From ZC4RG30 sp039932715 (lineage in GTDB: Bacteria; Pseudomonadota; Gammaproteobacteria; Steroidobacterales; Steroidobacteraceae): DNA of 64,000 nt. The notes beneath the pieces were generated by a model. It did no database searches and was not told the origin of the DNA. It worked only from the letters and a program-made list of their open reading frames with translations. The DNA lies in NCBI GenBank assembly GCA_039932715.1, contig JBDTPN010000011.1:22951-86950 (forward strand), given 5' to 3'. Every line of letters begins with the position of its first letter. The stretch's first letter is position 1. Shown here in pieces: positions 9,193 through 18,607 of this stretch. A program made the position numbers and the translations under genes.

Positions 9193-10163
9193 GACGGAGT
9201 CGCTACCAGCTGCACGCCGCGCGTGTTTTTGGCCACCTTGCTCTTGAAGTTGGCAGGCTTGAGCACCAGCACGTCGCAGGTCAGTGCGTCCAGCACCTGT
9301 TCGGCGACATTTCCGATCACCAGTCGCCGCAGCCCTGATCGCGATACCGCGCCCATGACAACGATTGCCGCGCGATATTTTTTCGCCACCCGCGGCACCA
9401 CAACCGCAGGTTGTCCACCGACCAGGTGGCGTCGGGCGGCGGGAATGTCGCGACCTGCAAGCTCCTTTATGAAAGTCTTGCGCACCCCGGCTTCCATTTG
9501 CTTCTCGACACGCTGGCTGATGTCCGCCGGCATCAAGCCTATGGTGTCCATTGGTAGTATGACGTTGGGAAATGCATGCACGGCATGCAGCTTGCCCCCG
9601 AGTGCGGTTGCCAGTGTCTGGCTTTCATCGAGTATGTCGACATCGAGCCCCGCTGGCTTGGCGAAGGCGTGCACCGGATCAATGGCGGCCAATATCACCG
9701 GCCGCGTCCACGGCTGCGCGCGCTTGATCAGCAGCACCGGCACCGGACTGCGCCGCAGCAGCTCCCAGTCATTGAAGCGCAGCAGCCACGGCAACACATG
9801 GCGCGCGGCATGGCGTTCCGCGACGATCAGACCCGCGCCACTGCGCGTGGCGCGGCGCACCACCGCTTCATAGGCGGGGAAATCCCAGTCGCAGGTAGCG
9901 GCCACCGTCAGTCCCTGATCGCGCAGGCGCTGCGCATGCTTCTCCAGTGCCTTGAGAGTTCGCTGTTTACCCTGCTTCTGCACCTCCGCAATGCTGAGCC
10001 CCTCGAGCGCAAACGCATCCACGTACAACGGCGACGTGATCGCATGGAACAGTTCCAGCCTGGCACCGGTGGCTTGCGCCAGCCGCGCCGCCTTGCGCAA
10101 TGCAGGCTGGCTGCGCTGCGTGGGCGATTTGATGGCTACCAGGATCAACTTGGTTTCAGGCAT
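9183..10163 (-). CDS. Tandem-domain universal stress protein
   Basis: The protein has about 326 residues, twice the size of a single UspA domain. The first repeat starts at KLILVAIKSP and the second near PVILAAIDPVHAF. The C-terminal repeat carries the nucleotide-loop-like GAVSRSGLRRLVIGN segment, while the first repeat has a weaker loop. I chose ATG 10163, preceded by AAGGCGG; the longer in-frame start at 10223 would run into the upstream dehydrogenase gene. It begins 10 bp after the PQQ dehydrogenase stop, so the two are likely co-transcribed. This suggests a UspE-like regulator or chaperone of stress state rather than a catabolic step. Confidence 0.86.
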   Translation of the reverse strand: MPETKLILVAIKSPTQRSQPALRKAARLAQATGARLELFHAITSPLYVDAFALEGLSIAEVQKQGKQRTLKALEKHAQRLRDQGLTVAATCDWDFPAYEAVVRRATRSGAGLIVAERHAARHVLPWLLRFNDWELLRRSPVPVLLIKRAQPWTRPVILAAIDPVHAFAKPAGLDVDILDESQTLATALGGKLHAVHAFPNVILPMDTIGLMPADISQRVEKQMEAGVRKTFIKELAGRDIPAARRHLVGGQPAVVVPRVAKKYRAAIVVMGAVSRSGLRRLVIGNVAEQVLDALTCDVLVLKPANFKSKVAKNTRGVQLVATPSYG

Positions 10164-10173
10164 ATGGCCGCCT

Positions 10174-12267
10174 TCAATTTTTTTGGGCGGGAAACAGTTC
10201 CGTCGCGATGTAGCTGGCCACATCGCGCAACTGCTCCGGGGTCAACATGTTGCGAAATGGTGGCATGGCGTTCTTGCCAGCCCAGGCGGTGTTGGCCAGC
10301 GACTGTACGTTGGTCGACGCATTGACCAGCGTGGCTCCGCCACCATGGCCACCGGTGCCGCGGTCACCATGACAGGCGAGGCAGAACTGCTGGTATACCT
10401 GTTTGCCCTTGCCCATGTCTGCAGTGCCAACGGGCAATTCCACGCCGGTAGTTTGCGCCACCGGTGTATCGGGAGCATCCGCCGGCAAGGAGCTGATGGT
10501 TCCGTCTAGCGAGAACAACCACAGGCTGTCACCCTTCCTGCCGCCGCCGAACATGGAACCGGCCGACAGCACCACCACGTACTGATTGCCGTGATGCATG
10601 AACGTGCTGGCCGAGGCGGCAACCCCTGCATCCGTCTGGAACTGCCAGAGTCGATTCCCGTTAGTACTATCAAGCGCCGTGAAGCGGCCGTCACTGCGAC
10701 CCACAAATATCAGGTCACCGCCGGTGGCCAGCGTTCCATTGAAACAGCTGCTGGGCCATTGCTGCTGCCAGACAACGCGATTGGTCGTGAGGTCCATCGC
10801 CGTAAAGATGCCGCGACGCGCTACGCCCGGATTGATCCAGTCGCCGCCCATGAACGACTGGTAATCAGGCAATACGAATCCCTTTTTGTCGCTGATTGAG
10901 GTGGCGACATGGTCGATGCCGCAGATGAACATGTGGTTGGTATGTGGATCATAGGAACTGGGTGGCCAGTTGACCCCCATCTGCGGCTTGTAAACGATCA
11001 CCTGGTCCCAGAAGGGCGTGAAGATGCGACCCTTGTTGACCAGCGTGAATCCTTCGGGGGCGTAATCCATTTCCTGTGGCACCACGGCGTCGCCGATCAC
11101 ATGAGGCTGCGTGGGCGAAGTGTGCTGCCGTGCGTCCTGGGGCACGGCGCGCTCCTCGATGCCCAGCAGGGGCTTGCCGGTTTGCCTGTCCAGTATGTAT
11201 ACCCAGCCGGTTTTCGAAACTTCAGCAATGCCTTTGCGCAGCTGGCCCTGGTATGGCGCATCGAAAAGAATGACGGGGTTGGGCGAGTCGTAGTCCCAGA
11301 TATCGTGATGCACCTGCTGGAAATGCCAGCGATAGGCCCCGGTTTTCACATCCAGTGCCAGTATGGAAACCGAGTAGAGATTGTCGCCCGCGCGCGTTGA
11401 GCCATTGAAATCCGGCGCCGCGTTGCCGGTGGAGAAGTAGATCAACCCCAGCTGCGGGTCAATGGCAGGTGTTTGCCAGATGGGCGCGCCACCATATTTC
11501 CAGGCGTCATTGTCCTGCGGCCAGGTTTCATGGCCGGGCTCGCCGGGGCCCGGTATCGTATAGAACGTCCAGCGCAGCTTGCCGGTACGCGCGTCATAGG
11601 CCTTGATGCGCCCACGCACGCCCATGTCACCGCCGGCGAAACCAGTGATGATCATGCCGTCGTAATACAGCGGAGCGCTGACCAGGCTGTAGCCCTTGAG
11701 TGGGTCCTCGGCCTGTATGGACCAGACCTCCTTCCCGGTGCGCTGGTCCAAAGCCAACAGTCGCGCATCGGCCTGACCGATGAAAATCTTGCCGTCGCCG
11801 ATGGCCACCCCGCGATTTACCCAGCCGCAGCACACATGCACGCGCTGTGCATCCAGGCCCGCATCATGGCGCCACAGAATGGCGCCGCTGTCGACGTCCA
11901 CTGCAAATACATCGCTGGCCCCGGTGCTGATGTACACCACACCTTCGAACACGATGGGCTGCCCCTGCCCGGAGTGCTGTGCGCCTGCACCCGACCCACC
12001 CAAGTGGGTGCGCCACTTGCCTTTGAGGTTAGCGACGTTTTCCCTGTTGACGAGATTTAAAGGTGAATAGCGCTGGTTCGACAGGTTGCCGCCATTGGTG
12101 AGCCAGCCGCTCTGCGGCAAGGCACTCAGCTGGCTCGCCGTGAATGCGGGGGCGGGGACAAATAGGCGCGGGGTGTCCTGGCTGTGGACCGATGCGGGCA
12201 CAGCCGCCAGATTGGCTGCGGCCAGAATGGCAACAACGCCACGAAATCCCAACCCCCGGATCCGCAT
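10174..12267 (-). CDS. PQQ-dependent alcohol dehydrogenase with C-terminal cytochrome c domain
   Basis: The 697-residue protein is exported (signal peptide about residues 1-29). It has an eight-bladed quinoprotein propeller with several W-docking repeats, the adjacent cysteines in HVCCGWVNRG that form the PQQ-site vicinal disulfide, and a C-terminal haem c site CLACH. This layout is the type II quinohaemoprotein alcohol dehydrogenase: alcohols are oxidised in the periplasm and electrons pass through haem c to the respiratory chain. It is one of three PQQ dehydrogenases in the window and is followed by the stress-protein gene 10 bp on. The substrate cannot be read from the sequence. Confidence 0.93.
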   Translation of the reverse strand: MRIRGLGFRGVVAILAAANLAAVPASVHSQDTPRLFVPAPAFTASQLSALPQSGWLTNGGNLSNQRYSPLNLVNRENVANLKGKWRTHLGGSGAGAQHSGQGQPIVFEGVVYISTGASDVFAVDVDSGAILWRHDAGLDAQRVHVCCGWVNRGVAIGDGKIFIGQADARLLALDQRTGKEVWSIQAEDPLKGYSLVSAPLYYDGMIITGFAGGDMGVRGRIKAYDARTGKLRWTFYTIPGPGEPGHETWPQDNDAWKYGGAPIWQTPAIDPQLGLIYFSTGNAAPDFNGSTRAGDNLYSVSILALDVKTGAYRWHFQQVHHDIWDYDSPNPVILFDAPYQGQLRKGIAEVSKTGWVYILDRQTGKPLLGIEERAVPQDARQHTSPTQPHVIGDAVVPQEMDYAPEGFTLVNKGRIFTPFWDQVIVYKPQMGVNWPPSSYDPHTNHMFICGIDHVATSISDKKGFVLPDYQSFMGGDWINPGVARRGIFTAMDLTTNRVVWQQQWPSSCFNGTLATGGDLIFVGRSDGRFTALDSTNGNRLWQFQTDAGVAASASTFMHHGNQYVVVLSAGSMFGGGRKGDSLWLFSLDGTISSLPADAPDTPVAQTTGVELPVGTADMGKGKQVYQQFCLACHGDRGTGGHGGGATLVNASTNVQSLANTAWAGKNAMPPFRNMLTPEQLRDVASYIATELFPAQKN

Positions 12268-12369
12268 CTGCCGCCCTCGTCGTAAACAGGCTTACGCCAC
12301 TGGACTACATCACAGGTTCGAGGCTTTGGGGTAGGCTTGCAACCTACCCGGAATCAATTGGAGAGTTGC

Positions 12370-13113
12370 ATGCAGCCCAGGGTCGCACTGGTTACCGGGG
12401 CCGGATCAGGCATTGGCAGGGCGGTGGCGATCACGCTGGCGGGCGCGGGCTATGCGGTTGCGCTGGCGGGGCGTCGCACTGAGCCTTTGCAGGAAACCGC
12501 TGCCCTGGCCTCGGGCAAGACGCTGGTGTTGTCGGTGGATGTCACCGATGCGGCCGCGGTCGCGGGAATGGTTGAAAAGACGGTTGCCGCGTTCGGGCGT
12601 CTGGACGTGCTGTTCAACAACGCCGGAACCGCGGCACCACCCACGCCCACCGACGAGCTCGCCCCGGAACTGTGGCGCCGGGTGATCGATACCAACCTCA
12701 CTGGTGTCTTCCTGTGCGCGCAGGCAGCCTTTCGCGTGATGAAATTGCAGAGCCCGCAGGGAGGCCGCATCATCAACAATGGTTCAATTGCCTCGGAAAC
12801 GCCGCGGCCCAACATGGCTGCCTATACGGCTTCGAAGCATGCGGTCACGGGCCTGACCAAATCGTTGTCTCTGGAGGGCCGGCGCTTCAGCATTGCGTGC
12901 GGACAGATCGATATCGGCAACGTGCAGACCAACCTGGGCATTGCGATGTCCAGTGGCACGCTGCAGGCAGACTTTTCGCTCAAGCCGGAGCCAACGTTTG
13001 ATGTGAAGCATGTTGCCGACGCGGTGCTCTACATGGCCAATCTGCCGCTGGACGCAAACGTGTTGCGGATGACTGTCATGGCGACGGCCATGCCTTTTGT
13101 GGGTCGGGGTTGA
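12370..13113 (+). CDS. SDR family oxidoreductase
   Basis: The 247-residue classical short-chain dehydrogenase has TGAGSGIG as the cofactor loop, NNAG (LFNNAGTA), and the catalytic YTASK (AAYTASKHA). I chose ATG 12370, preceded by GGAG and placed directly before the first beta-strand (RVALVTG); an in-frame TTG at 12337 is less likely. It is divergent from the PQQ dehydrogenase and leads a run of pirin and carotenoid-oxygenase genes on the same strand, so a role in the same pathway is plausible. The substrate is unknown. Confidence 0.9.
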   Translation: MQPRVALVTGAGSGIGRAVAITLAGAGYAVALAGRRTEPLQETAALASGKTLVLSVDVTDAAAVAGMVEKTVAAFGRLDVLFNNAGTAAPPTPTDELAPELWRRVIDTNLTGVFLCAQAAFRVMKLQSPQGGRIINNGSIASETPRPNMAAYTASKHAVTGLTKSLSLEGRRFSIACGQIDIGNVQTNLGIAMSSGTLQADFSLKPEPTFDVKHVADAVLYMANLPLDANVLRMTVMATAMPFVGRG

Positions 13114-13137
13114 GCGCTGCGCCAGGGAGGTGCAAAC

Positions 13138-14010
13138 ATGAAATCTGTGCTCGGCATTTACAGTGGGCCTGCCAGCCACTGGGTGGGGGATGGCTTCCCC
13201 GTGCGCACGCTGTTTTCCTATGACCGCATGGGCAAACAGCTCAGTCCATTCCTGTTGCTGGATTTTGCCGGTCCCAGCGAATTCACCCCCGCGCGCGCGC
13301 CGCGTGGCGTGGGTGAACATCCCCATCGCGGTTTCGAAACCGTGACCATTGTCTACAGTGGTGAGGTGGCACATCGCGATTCGGCCGGCAACGGTGGCTC
13401 CATCGGACCAGGTGACGTGCAGTGGATGACTGCTGGCGCCGGCATCATGCACGAGGAGTTTCATTCCGAGGGATTCACCAGGCGCGGTGGCAAGCTGGAA
13501 ATGGCCCAGCTGTGGGTCAACCTGCCCGCCAAGGACAAGATGGCGCCGCCGCAATACCAGACCATCACCAGCGCCATGATTCCGGACGTAACGCTCGACA
13601 ACAATGCCGGCCGCGTGCGGGTAATTGCGGGAACCTGCGCGGGCGTTCGCGGACCTGCCCGCACATTTACCCAACTCAATGTGTGGGACGTGCGGCTCAA
13701 CGCGGGCGCCTCCTGTCTGCTCGACCTGCCCGAAGGTCACAACACCATCCTGGCCGTTCTGCAGGGGCAGGTGCAGATCGGTTCGGGCCAGAACATGGGC
13801 GATGCTGCGCTGGCGGTGCTTTCTGCAACCGGTAGCGGTGCCTGGTTGCGTGCAACCACAGATGCCACACTGCTGGCGCTTTCGGGCCAACCCATCGACG
13901 AACCCATCGTCGGTTACGGGCCATTTGTAATGAATACACGCAATGAGATAGTCACGGCGTTCAATGATCTGGAATCAGGCCGTTTTGGCCAGCTGGAAAT
14001 AAACGAATAA
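13138..14010 (+). CDS. Pirin family protein
   Basis: This 290-residue bicupin has the pirin signature: the metal site HPHRGFETVTIVYSGEVAH with several histidines, and QWMTAGAGIMHEEFH supplying the remaining His/Glu ligands. Some bacterial pirins act as quercetin 2,3-dioxygenases, others as redox regulators of dehydrogenases. A strong AGGGAGG precedes ATG 13138. It lies 24 bp after the SDR gene and 16 bp before a carotenoid oxygenase, in the same direction, so it is probably in one operon with them. Either an accessory dioxygenase or a regulatory role is possible. Confidence 0.92.
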   Translation: MKSVLGIYSGPASHWVGDGFPVRTLFSYDRMGKQLSPFLLLDFAGPSEFTPARAPRGVGEHPHRGFETVTIVYSGEVAHRDSAGNGGSIGPGDVQWMTAGAGIMHEEFHSEGFTRRGGKLEMAQLWVNLPAKDKMAPPQYQTITSAMIPDVTLDNNAGRVRVIAGTCAGVRGPARTFTQLNVWDVRLNAGASCLLDLPEGHNTILAVLQGQVQIGSGQNMGDAALAVLSATGSGAWLRATTDATLLALSGQPIDEPIVGYGPFVMNTRNEIVTAFNDLESGRFGQLEINE

Positions 14011-14026
14011 TCTTGAGGGGGCGGGT

Positions 14027-15517
14027 ATGGCGGATCTATCCTGTGCGGTGCCTGGGCGCGGCTTCGGGGCTCCCATCCGGTTTGAGGCGGAAATCCTCGA
14101 CTGCGAAGTCGTGGGTTCGATTCCCAAGGACATCGACGGCGCGTTCTATCGGGTGGGTGCCGAGTGGTTCTTGCCATCGAAATTCAAGGACGACGCCATC
14201 CTCAATGCCGATGGCTACGTCAGCATGTTCCGCATCCGCAATGGTCGCGTGAGTTATCGCGGACGCTGGATACGCACCGAGCGCTTCGAGCGCAATCTGG
14301 CTGCGGGCAAGCAGTTGTATGGCTATTACCGCAATCCCTACACCGACGATCCTTCTATCAGCGACCCGGCCCACCCCAACCGTCGCACGGTGTCAAACAC
14401 GGCACCGCTGATCCATGCGGGCAAGCTGTTCTCGCTCAAAGAGGATGGGCTGCCCTATGAGCTCGACCCCAATACACTTGCCACCCGCGCTCATTGGGAT
14501 GCCGGCGGCACCTGGAAAAGCCAGACTTTCAGTGCCCATCCCAAGCTGGATCCCCTGAGCGGCGAAATGGTCGCTTTCGGCTACGAGGCCAATGGCCTGG
14601 CCAGCGATGACCTCTACATCGCCACTCTCAATGCCCAGGGCAAGGTCACCGACTCGGTGACTGTGAAAGTGCCTTACGTCAGCATAATTCACGATATGGC
14701 CGTCACGCATCGGCACGTGGTCATTCCGTTTGGCGGCTACGTCACCAGCGAGCAGCGCCTCAAGGAAGGACGCATCCACTGGGGTTGGGATGCCTCGAAG
14801 CCCAGCATGATCGGCGTGATTCCACGTGGTGGCGCTGCCCGGGACATGCGCTGGTTCAAGGGGCCCGAGCGCTGCATGATGCACACGTTCAACGCGCACT
14901 CCGAGGGCAACAAGGTCATCCTCTACGCGCCGTTCTACGACTCCAATTTCTTCCCGTTCTTTCCGCCCATCGATGGCACACCGTGGAATCCGGCCAAGGC
15001 GCGCGCCTTCATCCGCAAGATCACGCTGGACCTCGACAAGCGCGGGGACCAGTGGCAGGAGGAGATCCTCTGGCCCATGCAGGTGGGTGACCTGGGCAAG
15101 GTTGATCCGCGATTCATGTCGCTGGAAACACGTTACCTCTACACGCTGTTCTCAGACGGCGATCGCCCCATGGATCGCGCCAAGATGGGCCCATCGCTGT
15201 TTGGTCCGCCCTCAAACAGTTACGGGCGGTTCGACGTCAAGACCGGAGAGGTGCAGAAATATTTCGCCGGCCCCGTGCATGCGTTGCAGGAATGCAGTTT
15301 CGTACCACGCAAGTTGGCCAACGGAGGCGCCACCGAGGGCGATGGCTACCTGGTTGGCGTGGCGTCCAACTATGCCGAGATGCGCTCCGAGCTGATCATT
15401 GCGGATGCCCAGCGATTGGGTGATGGCGACATTGCACGTGTGATCCTGCCATTCCGGATCAGCCAGCAGGTGCACGGCATCTGGGCCGACGCAAAGGAGT
15501 TGCCGCTGACTGCCTGA
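14027..15517 (+). CDS. Carotenoid oxygenase / lignostilbene dioxygenase family enzyme (copy 1)
   Basis: The 496-residue non-haem iron oxygenase cleaves a C=C bond. The four expected Fe-binding histidines can be placed in SAHPKLDP, IIHDMAVTHRH, MHTFNAHSEG and, at the C-terminus, QQVHGIW. This family includes carotenoid cleavage enzymes, lignostilbene dioxygenases and isoeugenol monooxygenase; no carotenoid synthesis genes are nearby, so a phenolic stilbene or alkenyl phenol is the more likely substrate (inference). GAGGGGG precedes ATG 14027. A paralogue with the same N-terminal layout starts at 24151. It is oriented toward the convergent hemF. Confidence 0.92.
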   Translation: MADLSCAVPGRGFGAPIRFEAEILDCEVVGSIPKDIDGAFYRVGAEWFLPSKFKDDAILNADGYVSMFRIRNGRVSYRGRWIRTERFERNLAAGKQLYGYYRNPYTDDPSISDPAHPNRRTVSNTAPLIHAGKLFSLKEDGLPYELDPNTLATRAHWDAGGTWKSQTFSAHPKLDPLSGEMVAFGYEANGLASDDLYIATLNAQGKVTDSVTVKVPYVSIIHDMAVTHRHVVIPFGGYVTSEQRLKEGRIHWGWDASKPSMIGVIPRGGAARDMRWFKGPERCMMHTFNAHSEGNKVILYAPFYDSNFFPFFPPIDGTPWNPAKARAFIRKITLDLDKRGDQWQEEILWPMQVGDLGKVDPRFMSLETRYLYTLFSDGDRPMDRAKMGPSLFGPPSNSYGRFDVKTGEVQKYFAGPVHALQECSFVPRKLANGGATEGDGYLVGVASNYAEMRSELIIADAQRLGDGDIARVILPFRISQQVHGIWADAKELPLTA

Positions 15518-15538
15518 CCGGCCCCATTCCTGAACTAT

Positions 15539-16468
15539 TCAGGCGGCCCAATCCCGGCCGATCAGAGTGGTGAGATACGGCAGCAGCTTTGCATCCAGCT
15601 CTGCGTCAGGACTGCGGTAAGCCCAGCGCACTTCCGGTGGCATGGACATCAGTATGGATTCCGTGCGGCCGCCGGTCTGCAGGCCAAACAAAGTGCCGCG
15701 ATCGATCACCAGGTTGAATTCCACGTACCGCCCGCGGCGGTAAAGCTGGTAGGCGCGCTCGCGCTCGGTGAAGGGTGTGTCACAGCGCAACTGGATGATG
15801 TCGCGATAGGCGTCGTGAAACGCGCCGCCCACACGGCGCATGAGAGCGAAACTCTGGTCCCAGGTCAGCGGGGTGTCGGGCGTCGACTCGTTCATGTCGT
15901 CGTAGAAGATGCCACCGATGCCGCGCGCTTCGGCGCGGTGCTTGACGAAGAAGTACTCGTCGCAGTGTCGTCGCGCGATGGGATAGAGTTGCGGCGAAAC
16001 AGCGTCGCAGGCATTGCGCGCAGCGCGATGCCAGGTGACGCAGTCCGCGTCATACGGAATATAGGGGGTGAGGTCAAATCCTCCACCAAACCACCACACA
16101 TCCCCAGCGTTGAAATAGCGCACATTCATGTGGCTGGTGGGCGCGTGGGGATTTCGCGGATGCATCACCGCTGATACGCCCATGGCGCGGTACTCGCGCC
16201 CTGCCAGATGCGGGTTGCGCGCCGAGGCGGCGGGCGGTAATTGCGCGCCATGCACCTCTGACAGGGCAACGCCGGCGCGCTCGAACACCTTGCCGCCTTC
16301 CTGGACCGCGGTTATTCCACTCCCCAGCAGCTTGCCCGCGCCTGGCTCGCGCTCCCAGGCATCGCGCATGAACGTTCCGCCCATTGCATCGCCGCCAAAC
16401 GTCCTGCACAGATCGTCCTGCAGCGAACGCAGGTAAGCCAGCACCTGCGATCCACGTTGTTCTGTCAT
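15539..16468 (-). CDS. hemF: Oxygen-dependent coproporphyrinogen III oxidase
   Basis: HemF oxidatively decarboxylates coproporphyrinogen III to protoporphyrinogen IX in haem synthesis. The 309-residue length is typical. The family motifs SHMNVRYF, WWFGGGFDLTPY and ARGIGGIFYDDMN are all present. ATG 16468 starts the protein, 9 bp downstream of the PQQ dehydrogenase stop on the same strand. A haem-synthesis gene beside several haem-c-bearing dehydrogenases may be functional coupling or only chance. Confidence 0.97.
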   Translation of the reverse strand: MTEQRGSQVLAYLRSLQDDLCRTFGGDAMGGTFMRDAWEREPGAGKLLGSGITAVQEGGKVFERAGVALSEVHGAQLPPAASARNPHLAGREYRAMGVSAVMHPRNPHAPTSHMNVRYFNAGDVWWFGGGFDLTPYIPYDADCVTWHRAARNACDAVSPQLYPIARRHCDEYFFVKHRAEARGIGGIFYDDMNESTPDTPLTWDQSFALMRRVGGAFHDAYRDIIQLRCDTPFTERERAYQLYRRGRYVEFNLVIDRGTLFGLQTGGRTESILMSMPPEVRWAYRSPDAELDAKLLPYLTTLIGRDWAA

Positions 16469-16477
16469 GACTGCATT

Positions 16478-18607
16478 CTATGGCTTTGCGGAAATCTGCA
16501 GACGGGTTTCCTCGGCCACATAGGCACGGATGATTTCGGCCGCACCTTCGGGCATCAATGCCTTCCAGGCAATCATGCCATTGGCAGCCAGGGCGCCGTC
16601 TTCGACCACCGCCTTCCACTGCGCCGCATCAGCCAGCATCGCGGAGCGACGCAGGTCCGGCACGACGTTCGAACCGCGCGTGCCCAGGCCATGGCACCGC
16701 CCGCAGAATTCCACGTAAAGATCCTTGCCATGTGCGACCGTGGCTATGGGCCATTTTTCGTTGACCGCAATCATGGGGCCCGCCGGTGCGGGATCCGCCG
16801 GCAACTGCGCGGTGCCGCCAAGCTTGAATGCCACCAGCCTGCCCACCTGCCGCTGCCGTACGACCTGGGGAGATGCGATAATTGCTCCGCCACCCGCACC
16901 CGACGTTGCCAGAATGTACTGCTCGCCATCCACGCTGTAGCTGATGGGTCCGGACATGATTGCATTGGGTGTGTCGTGCTGCCACACGCGTTGGCCGGTG
17001 TCGGCGCGATACGCTTCGAGACTGCCCATGATCACGTCGCGGCTGTGTCCCTGGAACACCAGGTTGCCTGCCGTGGCCAGGACGCCATTGCCGGGGCCAG
17101 GGGTTTTCCACGCGGCCTTCTGTGCAACAGGATCCCAGGCCAACAGGTAGCTCTCGGGCTTGGGTGCATTGGGATCATCCTTGGGTGGCGCTTCATTGGG
17201 AGCGTGCTGCACGAAATGCCACAGGCCCAGGTAGTCCATGCCCTTGACGAACTTGTAGCTGTCCTTGGGAATGTAGCGCGTGCTGGAGTTTGCATTGGCC
17301 TGCAGGTACATCAATCCGGTCTTGGGACTGAACGCCGTCGGCTGCCACGAGTGACCACCACCTTCACCTGGGCTGAGGCGCACCGGCTTGTTGGTGTAGT
17401 AGGCCGCGGGTAGAACCGCAGGCCTTCCGGTGGCCATGTCGACATGCGATGCCCACGTCACTCCGGGAACGTACGGCACAGCGGAGATCAATTTTCCGTC
17501 ACGACGATCGATGTTGTAGAAGAAGCCGTTCTTGGGCGTATGCATCAGCACCTTGCGCGCCGTGCCGTCGATGCTCAGGTCCGCCAGGATCATGTCCGCG
17601 ATGGAATCGTAATCCCAGCTGTCGCCCGGGGTTTCCTGGTAATGCCATTTGTACTGGCCGGTTTTGGCATCCAGTGCGACCACCGAACAGATGAACAGGT
17701 TGTCGCCCTTGCCCTCGGACCTGAAGCCGCGTGGCCAGGGGAAGCCATTACCGGTCGCAAGATATAGTTGGTCGAACTGCGCGTCATAGACGATGGAGTT
17801 CCACACCATGCCGCCACCGCGATGTTCGTCATACGCACCAAACCACGTGGGTTGCGCGAGCCTGGCCATGACCTCGTCCGACGCCGCGCCATCTGGCTTG
17901 TCGGGATCGCCCGGCACGGTGTAGAAGCGCCAGGCCATTTCCCCGGAGTCGGCGTTGTACGCGGTGACATAACCGCGTCCGCCAAACTCGCCGCCGCCAT
18001 TGCCGATGAACACCATGCCGGCGCCTACGCGCGGTGCGCCGCTGATGGTGTACATCTGGCCCGGATCAGCAGTCACGGCAGTCCAAACCGGCACTCCTGT
18101 GGCTGCATCCAGTGCGATGAGGCGTCCGTCGTAGGTGCCTACGTAGACTTTGCCGTGGTAGACCGCTGCACCGCGGCTGACCACATCGCAGCAGTTCTTG
18201 GCGGCCGCAGGGCCGGGCACCTTGGGATCAAAGCTCCACAGCTTTACGCCGGTTTTGGCGTTGACTGCATACACCTTGCTCCACGCCGTGGTCACATAGA
18301 TGACGCCGTCGACGACGAGCGGAGTGGACTCCTGGCCGCGAGTGGTGTCGAAGTCCATGGACCATGCGGGCTTGAGTGCCGCGATATTGTCGGGAGTGAT
18401 CTGGTCCAGTCCGGAGAAGCGATGGGCCTGCTGGTCACCGCCGTGCGCCAGCCAGTTCTGCGGCTCTGCACCGGCATTGTTGAGCCGCGCGTCGTCCACC
18501 TGTGCAACCTTAGACGCTGGCGTGGCTGGAGGCGCGGTCGGCCGTGGCTTGCTGCAGGCGCCCAGTACAGCCAGCGCACAGCCCAATGCAATAAGTTGTC
18601 GGTTCAT
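16478..18607 (-). CDS. PQQ-dependent dehydrogenase with cytochrome c domain, lipoprotein (copy 2)
   Basis: The 709-residue quinohaemoprotein opens with a lipoprotein signal (lipobox LGAC, Cys at about residue 18), so it is probably membrane-anchored on the periplasmic side. The propeller contains the vicinal cysteines of the PQQ site (NCCDVVSRG), multiple tryptophan-docking repeats and a C-terminal haem site CGRCH. ATG 18607 overlaps the stop of the NmrA-like gene by 4 bp (ATGA), which supports this start over a longer open frame beginning at 18778. It should oxidise a primary or secondary alcohol; the substrate is unknown. Confidence 0.92.
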   Translation of the reverse strand: MNRQLIALGCALAVLGACSKPRPTAPPATPASKVAQVDDARLNNAGAEPQNWLAHGGDQQAHRFSGLDQITPDNIAALKPAWSMDFDTTRGQESTPLVVDGVIYVTTAWSKVYAVNAKTGVKLWSFDPKVPGPAAAKNCCDVVSRGAAVYHGKVYVGTYDGRLIALDAATGVPVWTAVTADPGQMYTISGAPRVGAGMVFIGNGGGEFGGRGYVTAYNADSGEMAWRFYTVPGDPDKPDGAASDEVMARLAQPTWFGAYDEHRGGGMVWNSIVYDAQFDQLYLATGNGFPWPRGFRSEGKGDNLFICSVVALDAKTGQYKWHYQETPGDSWDYDSIADMILADLSIDGTARKVLMHTPKNGFFYNIDRRDGKLISAVPYVPGVTWASHVDMATGRPAVLPAAYYTNKPVRLSPGEGGGHSWQPTAFSPKTGLMYLQANANSSTRYIPKDSYKFVKGMDYLGLWHFVQHAPNEAPPKDDPNAPKPESYLLAWDPVAQKAAWKTPGPGNGVLATAGNLVFQGHSRDVIMGSLEAYRADTGQRVWQHDTPNAIMSGPISYSVDGEQYILATSGAGGGAIIASPQVVRQRQVGRLVAFKLGGTAQLPADPAPAGPMIAVNEKWPIATVAHGKDLYVEFCGRCHGLGTRGSNVVPDLRRSAMLADAAQWKAVVEDGALAANGMIAWKALMPEGAAEIIRAYVAEETRLQISAKP

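Noticed and set aside
15529..15543. Short inverted repeat CCTGAA-CTA-TTCAGG between carotenoid oxygenase 1 and hemF
   Set aside because: A 6-bp stem overlapping the hemF stop with no U-tract; too weak to call a terminator.
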